64,000 bases of DNA. Source: JBPOHE01 sp052035915 (GTDB taxonomy: Bacteria > Pseudomonadota > Gammaproteobacteria > Chromatiales > Chromatiaceae). Numbering within the stretch: the first letter of the stretch is position 1; every line of letters begins with the position of its first letter. The notes beneath the pieces are model-generated. The model ran no database searches. It was given only the letters and a program-made list of their open reading frames with translations, and was not told the origin of the DNA. The position numbers and the translations under genes were made by a program. The DNA is taken from positions 52,887 to 116,886 of the forward strand of contig JBPOHE010000001.1 in the NCBI GenBank assembly GCA_052035915.1, in the 5' to 3' direction. Shown piece after piece: positions 38,601-46,686 of the stretch.

Positions 38601-38798
38601 CGCAAGCATGGCCGGGCCATAGAGCTGGATCATGTGCAAGGTACCGCGCACTTGATGGAGCTTTTCAGCACACTTCACCATGGCATCGGTGTCGCCACTC
38701 CCCTCGATATAGTCCTCGAGGTCCCTGCGGGCGCTGAGAATCACCTCGTCGAGAGCGCCTTTAATCCAAATCAAAGTGCTGTGGTCTTGGGTGGCCAT
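32679..38798 (-). CDS. chpA: ChpA/PilL-type hybrid chemotaxis histidine kinase
   Basis: This 2039-residue kinase has a FimL-like N-terminal region (histidine near 47-55), then Hpt domains with H-T-L-K-G or close variants near residues 640, 835, 1005, 1180 and 1325. A CheA-type dimerisation region, an ATPase domain (N-A-V-A-H-G-I-E-S near 1630; G-R-G-V-G-L-D-V; G-R-G-S-T-F), a CheW-like domain and a C-terminal receiver (D near 1965) follow. One Hpt reads H-T-L-H-G. In the family the kinase drives PilG and PilH, controlling type IV pilus extension and retraction and surface sensing. It lies 169 bases downstream of pilJ. Confidence 0.95.
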   Translation of the reverse strand: MATQDHSTLIWIKGALDEVILSARRDLEDYIEGSGDTDAMVKCAEKLHQVRGTLHMIQLYGPAMLAEEMENTAAAFAEGRLVKSSEVAEPLMMAMIQLPDYLEKLHSGAQDIPLAILPLLNDLRSAREAPLLTDAALFNPILESASLPSHVVGQANPHLPAKVRRLRGTYHKALLSWYRDLKAQQGLQILIEVFAELAGSAGTPLVYGLFRSAQGVAAAVLAGGMDAGATVKQLIGKLDRDLKRLSESGEDGLKETEAEETVRHLLYYVARAGSDDDISRAVREEFDLDSALPSQERLLSLREQLSAPSMEMLKTVQEAIKTDLVQVKDSLDLYIRGTRDQTDGLIALESPLRRIGDTLGIIGQGDLRQRLLDQVDRIHRVRESGLPPEDAILMDIAANFLFVESSLINQAAGRDAVLGHADNVSAANKLGLPEGEMASLVDLTMREAKVDIAHAKEAISAYIKLPESLDQLAEVPARFRTIAGAFRILNQADTAVVFKSIADWMQSGGLSEAVLADQESQGALADAITSVEYYIEALMEGRSQGSRHRILDWARQALQRLQLRTTELEGLGQETLAVDQGLSTAVVEVAPTPEIPEVDPEILEIFIDEAKEEIGIIADRVPKWQTNIEDKEALITIRRSFHTLKGSGRLVGATLIGEFAWSIENMLNRVIDGTLMPTPELLNVLMFSVDVLPQLIDSLEAGQAPQLDVGPLMQEAFALATLVGVTTEEAKKALLPPTGVYQPYEAPPDAHLVSPTESPAEVVEAAEPIPVETLAHGEFGVPETKIGQEEVVDEEILDIFLEEANEELAVVQRLYPRWKSHPEDMEALKTFRRSFHTLKGSGRLVGAVEIGEFAWSIENMLNRVIDGSLGLSPHLYAIMDQALDVLPELIDCQSSKTLPKHDVQPLIDRAFALVRGEVAEPVRVGELRLEEEEAVGLGAAPEVVEAAEEVSGEAAALEYEIDPVLLEIFESESTSHLETLKNFVSGCRQFPATCILTERLSRAFHTLHGSSHMVGVQPMALVADAMERYILLLMSSGTPPTVGVVDLVDSAQALLSDLLMAVREGRRELPSTSELLDRVHQAVNTLAGLKPRDVATPLIEPILPSEAVGMGEEPVPPITESDLLLGGTVFQVSGDREMVDIFLDEAKDLLAELDDAIQEWRRDTGNTEVIAAMQRTLHTLKGGARLAGIQPIGDLSHAFESLLIGINSGRVSLGLEDIDLAQEVIDRIADQVEEVARQGQVHAAEDLVHKLETAKLDTGEKTLPVKVAPEVIDSEQVAVGGESDLVEIFLAEAADILESLDTSMQKLKGGEDLDLLNSMQRSLHTLKGGARLAGIEPIADLSHAFETLLIGLANQSVPYNQQVRRLAQEAADRLAAQVDEVSLGHVHRAEDLIHQVEEIKTQITAPVSPKGLPVGQRQVATAPSPVSELVRVKQEQIRVSAALLDRLVNNAGEVSIYRSRLEQQNTTIGFNVDELGQTVARLRTLLRQLEIETETQILYRWERDREFQDIHADFDPLEMDRFSTMQQLSRSLLETVNDLSNIKDVLGELRRETETLLLQQSRVSNDLQDGLLRTRMVPFAQVVPRLHRLVRQTSRALAKEAELEVYGADQELERNILERMVAPLEHLLRNAVAHGIESPAERRAQRKSEVGKITIHIGREATDVIITIADDGGGVRLDAVRKRAIERGLLAPHADVSDNDLVQFILAPGFSTVSEVSQIAGRGVGLDVVISELKQAGGSLEIESTPGRGSTFLIRLPLTLAISQALLIQVGDETYAIPFASIEGVVRLARADLEAHHEDGRLLEYAGNSYQVRYLGGILGISAMSFPEGRKWFPLLLVRSGDHRVALQVDNLVGNRQIVVKSVGPQLSAIRWITGGTILADGRVALILDVNALVRKEIERSWVRFKGEEQRVVEREVTVMVVDDSITVRKVTGRLLTRNNMSVITAKDGMDAVTMLQERIPDVMLLDIEMPRMDGFELARHMRNTPELSKIPIIMITSRTGEKHRQRAMELGIKRYLGKPYQESELLENIHSVLSEVNA

Positions 38799-38967
38799 GC
38801 CTTGGTCCTCGGCTCGAGCAGATCTTCGAAGAGAGATCTAGATGTCTAAGAAAAAAACCACTAAGGGTATACACTTAGATGAAGCAGACTGTACATCCCA
38901 AACCGGATGGAGTCTGTGACCGATTTTGATTGGGCCGGGCAAGGCAGACCCCCGGCCCCGAAAACAG

Positions 38968-41013
38968 TTACGTAGGCAGACGAAATCCGGTAACGGATTT
39001 TTGTAGGTCATTTGCAAGATCAGCCAGATTACCAATAGATGCTGCTGTTTGCGTGGTGCTCTCTGTAGTTTGAGATGTAATCTGCCTGATCACAGTCATG
39101 GTGTTATTGACACCTGTGGCCGCAGCGGATTGTTTCTGCGCTGAGTCAGCAATTTTACGGGTCAAATCAGCAATATAATTCGACACGTTTTCGATCTCTT
39201 TGAGCGCTTCACCGGCGTCCTCGGCGAGTTTAGCCCCACTCACCACCCCTGACGTGCTAGCCTCCATGGAGCGCACAGCTTCATTAGTATCGGCCTGAAT
39301 GGTCTTCACCAAGGCGTCGATCTGCTTGGTGGCATTACTGGAGCGCTCAGCAAGCCGTTGCACTTCGTCGGCAACCACCGCAAAACCTCGCCCCGCCTCT
39401 CCTGCCATAGCCGCCTGCATGGCCGCGTTCAAAGCAAGAATATTGGTCTGGTCAGCAATATCGTCGATCAGCTCAACGATATCGCCAATCTCTTGCGAAC
39501 TCTCACCAAGACGCTTGATGCGTTTGGATGTCTCTTGGATCTGTTCACGGATGGAATCCATACCTTGGATGGTGCGACGCACGGTGTCCGTACCCTTGGC
39601 GGCGATTTCTACCGAGCGCTGGGCCACATCGGCAGACTCGGAGGCATCGTTTGACATCTGATCGATAGCCAAGGTCATCCTGCGGATAGCGTCGGAGGCT
39701 GCGGTAATCTCCTCAGCTTGCAGCTCGCTGGCCTCGGCGAGTTGCATCGCCGTCGCCCGGGTATCCTGAGCTGAACGCGACACCTGCTCAGCGGCGCTTT
39801 TGATAGTGGTTACCAAGCTGCGTGTAGCCTCAATGGCATAGTTCATGGAGTCGGCAATCGCTCCAGTAATGTCCTCGGTAACCGTCGCCTGTACTGTAAG
39901 GTTGCCGTCGGCCAAATCGCCCATTTCATCCAAGAGACGCAGGATAGCGGCTTGGTTGATGTCGTTCTGCTCACGGATCGCAGCGGCTTGCCGACGAGAT
40001 TCCCGCACCAGGGTCCAGCCCAGCAAGACCAGCAAGAGAGTGGATAGGGCACCCAACACAGAGATGAGCACCGGACCAGCCTTTATACCTAGAATGGAGA
40101 TACGCCCGGGCGATTCACGGAAAGCGGAGATGAGTTGCTCGGCCGCATCGTTGACCACATCGCTCGACTCCGTCAACTTGTTGGCCGCATCAACCGCCGG
40201 TAATACGTTCGGCGTTATGCGGATGATCTCTTCAGCATGTTGTTTGATCGTGGTAAACAACATGGCCACTTCGCGCAGCTTCTGCTCGACCTCCGCATTG
40301 GTTACCTGTTGTATGCCCATCTCCGCATCACCACGCAACATACCCTCCAGCACCTTGCCGAACTGCTCGGCATCTTTGCCGAACTGCTCGATGGCTATGT
40401 CGGTAGCCTGCCCCCCAGCAAGCACTCTGGAAGCATTGTGTTCAATCCGCTGCGCCAACATGAGCTGATTGGTGGCCAGAAACACCTGATGTTGGGAGGC
40501 CTTTTGTTTTAAGAGGATCTTTACCACATCCTCGAAGTTACGCTGAAGCTGGGGCAGCAAGTCGGTGATTACCTTAACGAATTGACCGACGCCGAGAATA
40601 TCCTGCTGGTTTTTCAACACCAACTCGACCCCCTGGTTGAGCCTGATCCAGCTCCTATCCAAAGCATCCAACTGGGGCTTGACTTCCTGGGGAGAAGGTG
40701 GCAGGGAATCCGCTGCCGACCCCTCACGCAATTCCTGAAGAATGCGGGCAAACTGATCCCGCGATTTTTTTAACATCGCGAAAGCATCCGTATCACCTCG
40801 CGCCGCCGCCAAGGCGAACTTGGCTATTCGTTGGGAATGGATGCGTTCATCGGAGGACCGCAACAAATATTTCTCGTCGTAAGAACTCCGTTGCGACACA
40901 TGGAGAAAGGTGAACAACGCCAGAATAATGGTTCCCAGCAATAGTACCGAGAGCAGGACGACAACCTTGTTGGATGCTTTGGCTTGCCCTGCCGATTTCG
41001 CTTGTGTGGCCAT
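38968..41013 (-). CDS. pilJ: PilJ methyl-accepting chemotaxis protein
   Basis: The protein is 681 residues long from ATG 41013, chosen because GGGGGG lies just upstream; the frame can start 4 codons earlier at TTG. An N-terminal helix (about 17-40) and a second near 325-345 bracket a long periplasmic region with two PilJ-type nitrate/nitrite-sensor-like helical segments. A HAMP domain and a C-terminal signalling hairpin (I-A-D-Q-T-N-I-L-A-L-N-A-A-M-Q-A-A-M-A-G-E-A-G-R-G-F-A-V-V) follow. PilJ is the receptor of the Pil-Chp system and senses surface contact through pili. Length matches the 682 residues known in Pseudomonas. Confidence 0.93.
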   Translation of the reverse strand: MATQAKSAGQAKASNKVVVLLSVLLLGTIILALFTFLHVSQRSSYDEKYLLRSSDERIHSQRIAKFALAAARGDTDAFAMLKKSRDQFARILQELREGSAADSLPPSPQEVKPQLDALDRSWIRLNQGVELVLKNQQDILGVGQFVKVITDLLPQLQRNFEDVVKILLKQKASQHQVFLATNQLMLAQRIEHNASRVLAGGQATDIAIEQFGKDAEQFGKVLEGMLRGDAEMGIQQVTNAEVEQKLREVAMLFTTIKQHAEEIIRITPNVLPAVDAANKLTESSDVVNDAAEQLISAFRESPGRISILGIKAGPVLISVLGALSTLLLVLLGWTLVRESRRQAAAIREQNDINQAAILRLLDEMGDLADGNLTVQATVTEDITGAIADSMNYAIEATRSLVTTIKSAAEQVSRSAQDTRATAMQLAEASELQAEEITAASDAIRRMTLAIDQMSNDASESADVAQRSVEIAAKGTDTVRRTIQGMDSIREQIQETSKRIKRLGESSQEIGDIVELIDDIADQTNILALNAAMQAAMAGEAGRGFAVVADEVQRLAERSSNATKQIDALVKTIQADTNEAVRSMEASTSGVVSGAKLAEDAGEALKEIENVSNYIADLTRKIADSAQKQSAAATGVNNTMTVIRQITSQTTESTTQTAASIGNLADLANDLQKSVTGFRLPT

Positions 41014-41194
41014 TGACCCCCCCAATCGCCTCGTGGAATTGTGTTAACGACGTCTTGCCTAAACAGTTGGCCAACTCAGCATGAGCTGAGCGCCTCTCAA
41101 GCGTAAAAATATTCTGTACCCATTCGCCAGGATCAACCAAGCCTCTTCATTACGACCCAGTTTCATCTTTGCGTACTCCTCATGGCATTGGCCC

Positions 41195-41731
41195 TTAGAT
41201 AGCGGCGCTTTGGAATTCTAGACTATCCGCCAGTTTTTCCACGCTGAACACAGGCCAATAGCTGTCTTCCTGATCGAACCCAAAGGTTACATAACGAAAC
41301 GCTTGTCCCTTGCCCTCACGCTTGTCGGTTCGATTTAACTGGTCGAAGTGTCGCATGCTGACCAATTCACCGACAAGTAACCCGAATTCGTGTGTCCCGT
41401 GACGAAATACCAATACTCGAGAACGGCGGCTAATAGCCGTGAGACCAGCCTCGAGAAAGGCATTGAGATCGATGATCGGTAACAGAACTCCGCGAATATT
41501 GGCGATACCCCGCATCCACAGCTTGGCACCCGGAACCGGGGTTACCGAAGCTGGGTAATTGAGAATTTCTGCGATGGCCCCAAGCCCGGCAACGAACCGC
41601 TCGTGGCCTATGGAGAAAACCACCCCCTGCCAGAACTCTCGTTCCTCATCCTGCTGAGGTAAACCTGCAGCGGAATGCCGACTGCGAAACTCTATCTCTT
41701 TCAGCAGCCTGAAGATGTCTGAGGCATCCAC
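41195..41731 (-). CDS. pilI: PilI CheW-like coupling protein
   Basis: I chose GTG 41731 (178 residues), which matches the known PilI length and follows a GGGGAG site. A longer frame to 41800 would overlap pilH by 50 bases. The protein is a CheW domain with A-A-G-L-P-Q-Q near the start, W-M-R-G-I-A-N-I-R-G-V-L-L-P-I-I-D-L in the middle and a C-terminal Y-W-P-V-F-S-V-E-K-L. It should couple PilJ to ChpA. The pilK methyltransferase gene that often sits in this operon is not present. Confidence 0.88.
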   Translation of the reverse strand: MDASDIFRLLKEIEFRSRHSAAGLPQQDEEREFWQGVVFSIGHERFVAGLGAIAEILNYPASVTPVPGAKLWMRGIANIRGVLLPIIDLNAFLEAGLTAISRRSRVLVFRHGTHEFGLLVGELVSMRHFDQLNRTDKREGKGQAFRYVTFGFDQEDSYWPVFSVEKLADSLEFQSAAI

Positions 41732-41750
41732 CACCGCTCCCCGTAATTCG

Positions 41751-42116
41751 TCAATGCGCCAGCAGACCTTTGATCTTGGACAGGAGTACTCGAGTGTCAA
41801 TGGGCTTGGTTAAATATTCTCGTGCCCCCTGCCGCAAACCCCAATTTTGATCCGTTTCTGCACCCCTGGTAGTCACCATGATGACTGGTATGTGGGCGGT
41901 TTCAGGATCCTTGCTCAATTGCCTGGTTGCCTGGTAACCGTTCATCACAGGCATCACCACATCCATCAGGATGAGATCAGGCTGGATCTGTTTTGCGGAG
42001 TTGATCCCAGAAGCGCCATCTGCTGCTGTAAAGACTGTATAGCCGTTCTTTTCGAGTAATGTCCGCATGACATGGATTTCTGTGGGTGAGTCATCAACTA
42101 TGAGGATCTTTGCCAT
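41751..42116 (-). CDS. pilH: PilH twitching-motility response regulator
   Basis: This 121-residue single receiver has the acidic pair in V-D-D-S-P-T-E, phospho-acceptor in L-M-D-V-V-M-P (D52) and lysine in L-T-K-P-I-D. The M-D-V-V-M-P-V-M-N-G-Y form is typical of PilH. In the known system PilH counteracts PilG by affecting pilus retraction. It follows pilG by 191 bases and precedes pilI. Confidence 0.9.
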   Translation of the reverse strand: MAKILIVDDSPTEIHVMRTLLEKNGYTVFTAADGASGINSAKQIQPDLILMDVVMPVMNGYQATRQLSKDPETAHIPVIMVTTRGAETDQNWGLRQGAREYLTKPIDTRVLLSKIKGLLAH

Positions 42117-42307
42117 ATTCCGCCTGCCTAAGAAACGAAAAGCATCTCATGGGACACCAACCAGCTCCCATACTTCTCAGCAATATATCCAAGATTCAAC
42201 CTCTGATACATGCTACTCGTCCAGCCCTTACAGATTCCAACGATATTCATGTTCACTGGCTATACCGAGGCTTTCCGGTGGGAGGGTATTCAAACCAACC
42301 TGACACC

Positions 42308-42697
42308 TTACCGCTTTGCGTGTATCTTGATAGCGGTTAAAAGCTCTTCTTTGGTAAACGGTTTAGTCAAATATTGCTCAGAACCAACAATCCGTCCACG
42401 CGCTTTATCAAACAAGCCGTCTTTGCTGGATAGCATGATCACGGGTGTTTTTCTGAATTCGGAATTGTTCTTAATGAGCGCACAGGTCTGGTAACCGTCA
42501 AGGCGCGGCATCATGATATCCACGAAAATAATATCGGGTCGGTTGTCCGCAACCATTGCCAAGGCTTCGAAGCCATCGGTTGCAGTCAAAACCTCGCACC
42601 CGGCCTTACGCAAGAGATTCTCAGCCGTTCTCCTGATGGTCTTGCTATCATCGATGACCATCACCTTTAAGCCACTGAGATCGGGCTCCACATTCAT
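42308..42697 (-). CDS. pilG: PilG twitching-motility response regulator
   Basis: This 129-residue receiver has V-I-D-D-S-K-T-I-R near the start, phospho-acceptor in F-V-D-I-M-M-P-R (D near 57) and K in L-T-K-P-F. The M-M-P-R-L-D-G-Y-Q-T-C-A-L-I-K segment matches PilG. GAGGTGG lies before ATG 42697. PilG promotes pilus extension and cAMP signalling. The gene opens the pil-chp cluster and is divergent from gshB, a gene order seen in many gammaproteobacteria. Confidence 0.92.
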   Translation of the reverse strand: MNVEPDLSGLKVMVIDDSKTIRRTAENLLRKAGCEVLTATDGFEALAMVADNRPDIIFVDIMMPRLDGYQTCALIKNNSEFRKTPVIMLSSKDGLFDKARGRIVGSEQYLTKPFTKEELLTAIKIHAKR

Positions 42698-43134
42698 CGC
42701 TTACCACCTCACCCTATTAGGCTGGTATCCGTCACGCCGCCTGCCGCTCACCATCGGAAAATGCCGTATCCCTCGGAAATCACCGCTCACCAATGCTCCC
42801 CCAAATGGGAGAAATCGACATTTTCTCGCTTTTCCGGTCTCCCTCTGCATTTATCGGCCAGCCTCCTTTTTTCAGCCAATTCGCCTCTATCCTGCAGCAG
42901 CTTTGCTTCAACCCGCCCCGCGGGCCCAAAACGCTGTCAAACATAGCAAGCCACCCTGAGGTCTGCAACAGGACATCGGGACAAGCCACAAAGTCTTGAC
43001 GCAAATCACCCTCAAATAGGCCAAAAACCCTGCCGCCAGGCTTCAGGCAATCGCCTTACCACCGTATTTCCCGTTGCCCCTGAAACCTATTGCTCAGAGA
43101 ATGGCCCGATTCGCATCGACAACCCGGCCGTACC
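42698..43134. other. Divergent intergenic region pilG / gshB
   Basis: No gene is supported in these 437 bases. A small hairpin CTCCC-CCAAAT-GGGAG lies at 42796-42811. The rest shows no repeat family. Promoters for both the pil-chp cluster and gshB must lie here or inside the pilG leader, but none stands out. Confidence 0.5.
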
Positions 43135-44109
43135 ATGACAGAGTCTCCCGACAAGCATTCAGTCCGTTCTCTGGGTGTGGTGATGGATCCTATCGATTCC
43201 ATAATCTTCCACAAAGACAGCACCCTCGCCATCTTGCTCGCCGCCCAGGACCAGGACTGGGAATTGTTTTACATGGAACCCCGAGATATCCATCTCAGGG
43301 GTTCCCGTAGCTATGCGTATATGCGTCGGCTCAAGGTCCGGGATGACCCTTTACGGTGGTTTGAACTCGCCGGGATCGAGCACAAGGCATTGGACCACCT
43401 GCAGGTGATTCTGATGCGAAAGGATCCTCCGGTAGACATCGAATATATCTACACCACCATGCTTCTGGAGGTGGCTGAACACCGGGGTTGCTTGGTGGTC
43501 AATCGGCCCCGCAGCTTGCGGGACGCCAACGAAAAGCTTTTCGCCACCGGTTTTTCCGAGTGCATCCCGCCGACTCTGGTAAGTAGTCAGGCAAGGGATT
43601 TCCGTGACTTTCTGGCCACGCATCGGGATATCATTCTGAAACCGCTGGGCAATATGGGGGGGCATTCCGTTTTTCGCATCCGTGACGGCGATCCCAACAC
43701 CAACGTGATCATCGAAACCCTGACCGAGCTTGGCTCACGTTTGGCGATGGCGCAAAAATTCATCCCTGAAATCAGCGCCGGGGACAAAAGGATTCTCCTG
43801 ATCGAAGGCGAACCTGTGCCCTACGCCCTGGCCCGTGTACCGGCCCCGGGCGAAAACCGCGGCAACCTGGCCGCCGGAGGGAAAGGGCATGGGGTTCCCC
43901 TCTCTCCGCGCGACCGTTGGATCGCCTCCCGCATCGGTCCCACCCTATGCGATATGGGCATCCTTTTTGCGGGGATCGATGTGATTGGCGATTATCTGAC
44001 CGAGATCAATATCACGAGTCCGACCTGTATCCGCGAACTTGATCGGGAATATGGCCTCAATATCGGCGGCTTGGTAATGAATGCCATCAGCGCGAAGTTG
44101 GCGCCATGA
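43135..44109 (+). CDS. gshB: Glutathione synthetase
   Basis: The protein is 324 residues long from ATG 43135; the open frame begins at 43090 but the family starts near G-V-V-M-D-P-I. Landmarks are V-M-D-P-I-D-S-I near residue 16, an ATP-grasp core (R-D-I-I-L-K-P-L-G-N-M-G-G-H-S-V-F-R), N-L-A-A-G-G-K-G and the E-I-N-I-T-S-P-T metal site near the end. It joins gamma-glutamylcysteine and glycine with ATP. Its stop overlaps the apbE start by 4 bases (ATGA). The ribosome site is weak. Confidence 0.95.
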   Translation: MTESPDKHSVRSLGVVMDPIDSIIFHKDSTLAILLAAQDQDWELFYMEPRDIHLRGSRSYAYMRRLKVRDDPLRWFELAGIEHKALDHLQVILMRKDPPVDIEYIYTTMLLEVAEHRGCLVVNRPRSLRDANEKLFATGFSECIPPTLVSSQARDFRDFLATHRDIILKPLGNMGGHSVFRIRDGDPNTNVIIETLTELGSRLAMAQKFIPEISAGDKRILLIEGEPVPYALARVPAPGENRGNLAAGGKGHGVPLSPRDRWIASRIGPTLCDMGILFAGIDVIGDYLTEINITSPTCIRELDREYGLNIGGLVMNAISAKLAP

Positions 44110-45233
44110 AGTCGCAAAACACCAAAGGTCTCACTTTCGGGGTCGCCCTGCTGTGGTTGATGGTCTCTTTCAGCCCTGGATGTCGGAATCAAGAGCCGGC
44201 CTACACGGAGCGATTTCATGCCTTTGGCACACAGATTGATTTGACGCTCATAGGTATCGATAAAGCCTCCTTCGAGCAAGTGGCCGCTATCATCAAGGCC
44301 GATTTCGCCGCTATTCATCAAGCCTGGCATGGCTGGGAACCGGGTCCGCTGGGCTTGGTCAACAAACAACTCCCCACCGGCCAGGAATTCGCCGTTCCGC
44401 CCGCCGTATTACCCTTGATTGAGCACGGTATCCTCCTCTCTGAACGCAGCCAGGGTTTCTTCAATCCAGCCATAGGGAAGTTGCTCAGGTTATGGGGATT
44501 TCAAAGCGAAGACACGGATTCCTCCATCCCCCTGCCTGCGGATCGGGATATTCAGGAACAACTCCGCTCAAACCCGAAAATGAGCGATCTAGACCTGGAA
44601 GGGATCATCCTCCGTGGCACCAACCCAAGCGTCCAACTCGATTTTGGCGCCTTGGGGAAGGGCTATGCCATAGACCTCATTACCCAACATCTCCGTGAAC
44701 TGGGTGTCCATAATGCTTTACTCAATGCCGGGGGCGATTATCGTGCGATCGGGTCTCGCGATGGTCTCGCTTGGCGGGTTCCGATCCGGCGCCCGTCTGG
44801 CGTTGGGGTGCTTGGCACCATCAACGCTCAAGGAGATGAGAGCGTCTTCACGACCGGTCAGTACGAAGGCTCCCACATCCGTGACGGCAAACGGCTTCAT
44901 CACATCATCGACCCGCGCACAGGGTATCCCGCCAAGGGAACGACGGCTGTCACCATCATCCACTCCGAGAGCATTACCGCAGATGCCGCCTCGACGGCTT
45001 TGTTCATTGCCGGCCCAGAGAAGTGGTACGACATAGCCAGGTCCATGGGAATCAAATATGTCCTCCTCACCGCCGAGGACGGTACTTTGCATATGAATCC
45101 GGCCATGGCCAAACGGGTTCATCTGTTGGAACCACCGGCGAAGATCCGGATCAGCCCCCCACTGGTTCCGGGATCGTCGGAAGAAGCCGGTGAGCCAACC
45201 CGAGAAGCGACTCTTGAAAAATCGGGTAAATGA
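44106..45233 (+). CDS. apbE: ApbE-type FAD:protein FMN transferase, lipoprotein
   Basis: The 375-residue protein has a signal peptide with lipobox S-P-G-C (C26), so it should be a lipoprotein exposed to the periplasm. The ApbE core shows H-A-F-G-T-Q-I near residue 38, a D-F-G-A-L-G-K-G-Y-A-I-D segment near 180, N-A-G-G-D and D-P-R-T-G-Y-P near 265, and the final T-A-D-A-A-S-T-A-L-F-I. The family attaches FMN covalently to threonine in Rnf, Nqr and related proteins. None of those targets is in the window. It overlaps gshB by 4 bases. Confidence 0.92.
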   Translation: MKSQNTKGLTFGVALLWLMVSFSPGCRNQEPAYTERFHAFGTQIDLTLIGIDKASFEQVAAIIKADFAAIHQAWHGWEPGPLGLVNKQLPTGQEFAVPPAVLPLIEHGILLSERSQGFFNPAIGKLLRLWGFQSEDTDSSIPLPADRDIQEQLRSNPKMSDLDLEGIILRGTNPSVQLDFGALGKGYAIDLITQHLRELGVHNALLNAGGDYRAIGSRDGLAWRVPIRRPSGVGVLGTINAQGDESVFTTGQYEGSHIRDGKRLHHIIDPRTGYPAKGTTAVTIIHSESITADAASTALFIAGPEKWYDIARSMGIKYVLLTAEDGTLHMNPAMAKRVHLLEPPAKIRISPPLVPGSSEEAGEPTREATLEKSGK

Positions 45234-45309
45234 TAAGAGCTGTCACAGGTTACCTTGCCCTGGACCTTGCTCGAACAATGATCCCACCCAATGATCCGGC
45301 CTGTTCGTC

Positions 45310-46302
45310 GTGCACACAGCCACTGCTAAGATTTTTGACTCAGGAATCGGATTCGTCGATGCCGAACCCCGGCTCCGCTTTGGCCTGCTGTTGGTCTTGG
45401 TCACCACCTTGCATGCCTTTGTTATCTGGGGAGTGGAGTTTCGCTTCAATCCCCAGGAACCACCGACAAGGATCCAACGCAGTATCGAAGTCACCTTGAT
45501 CCGCCAGCCACCGGCGCAGCACATCGACCCCAAACCGGACTTTCTTGCCGAGGTCAAGGCGATAGGCGGCGGTCGGGAAGCCGAACAACCCCAGCCTCCC
45601 CGTCACGCGGCCACATCGCCGCCCCGGCCCATCCCGACTCCAGTAGCTCCAAGGGTCATGCCGCTGCCACCCCGCCAGAACCTAAAGGTCGAGCCCGGTC
45701 CGCACGCCGAATCCCCCCCGCTCCAGCCTCCCGTCGTCAAAAAGCCGGAGCGGGTGCTGGTCAAGGCGCCAACATCGGACAGTCGTTCGCCAATGACGGC
45801 TGCTTCGGATACCACTAGCTCGACCACGACCACGACAGAGAAATTCCTCCCCAGCGCCTCTCAATTATTGGCCAGTACCAAACTCGAGGCCGCCCGTCTC
45901 TCTGCCGAGCTCGATCGTCATCAAGAGCTGCAAAGCACCCGCCAACGGCGCAAGCACATCAGTGCCAGTACGCAGGAATATAAATATGCGGCCTATCTGG
46001 AAGAATGGCGTCTCAAGGTAGAGCGCATCGGCAATCTCAACTATCCGGAAGAAGCCAAAAAACGCAAGCTTTACGGTCACTTGGTCCTGACCGTAGCACT
46101 CCGACCGGATGGTTCGCTGGAGAATATCCGGCTCATCCGTTCATCAGGAGAGAAACTTCTGGATGAAGCCGCCATAGGGATAGTTAAGCTTACGGCCCCC
46201 TTTGCCCCTTTCCCACCCGATATCAGAAAAGAAGCCGATATCCTGGAAATCACCCGGACTTGGCAATTCCTCAGTTCGAATCGCCTCTTCGCCAGAGATT
46301 GA
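45310..46302 (+). CDS. TonB-family energy-transducer protein
   Basis: The 330-residue protein has a single N-terminal membrane helix (about 25-42), a proline-rich periplasmic spacer (about 70-150) and a C-terminal TonB-like domain: N-L-N-Y-P-E-E-A-K-K-R-K-L-Y-G-H-L-V-L-T-V-A-L-R-P-D-G-S-L. It should span the periplasm and pass proton-motive energy to an outer-membrane receptor. The start is GTG 45310, with no convincing alternative. A TonB-family gene beside gshB is a common gammaproteobacterial arrangement. ExbB and ExbD are not encoded nearby. Confidence 0.82.
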   Translation: MHTATAKIFDSGIGFVDAEPRLRFGLLLVLVTTLHAFVIWGVEFRFNPQEPPTRIQRSIEVTLIRQPPAQHIDPKPDFLAEVKAIGGGREAEQPQPPRHAATSPPRPIPTPVAPRVMPLPPRQNLKVEPGPHAESPPLQPPVVKKPERVLVKAPTSDSRSPMTAASDTTSSTTTTTEKFLPSASQLLASTKLEAARLSAELDRHQELQSTRQRRKHISASTQEYKYAAYLEEWRLKVERIGNLNYPEEAKKRKLYGHLVLTVALRPDGSLENIRLIRSSGEKLLDEAAIGIVKLTAPFAPFPPDIRKEADILEITRTWQFLSSNRLFARD

Positions 46303-46686
46303 TGATGTGTCACCCGTCGGCATCCGCTGGCGAGGCCATATCCTCACCTCAAGACTCTCGAACATAGGCGTTAGTCGGGAAATCCCTCCTTTCGGTACTC
46401 CCGGGCCGAGGCCGTATTGCTCGGTTTTTGTTCTCCAAATGAGAACAATATTGGCGTATTGTTCTTGAAGAAAGAAGGAAACCGGCCCGTTTCGGTCGAT
46501 GCCCGGAACAACCGCGGGCGAATACCATTTCCTACAGGGTCTATTGCTCGGCAGCAAATTCGGAGCCGGTGCCGGAGCAAAAGGTATCGGATAGGAGCGG
46601 TGTCACCGCCTTCAATGACACTGACAGCGATCGATCCTGGGCCTCGTACCGAGCCAAGCCCTGGCCGCCGGTGGACCTGAGCCGGA
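46303..46686. other. Convergent intergenic region with repeat copy 5
   Basis: The gap separates the converging TonB-family and methyltransferase genes. It contains palindromic repeat copy 5 (46396-46508). No gene or T-tailed terminator was identified. Confidence 0.6.
46396..46508. repeat. Palindromic repeat copy 5
   Basis: The left arm CTCCCGGGCCGAGGCC is followed by the hairpin TTTGTTCTCCAAATGAGAAC at 46427-46446 and a second, partly degraded one (ATTGTTCTTG...AAGAAGG) near 46458-46477. TCGATGCCCGGAA closes it near 46508. A tail GAATACCATTTCCT follows. It lies between convergent genes. Confidence 0.7.
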
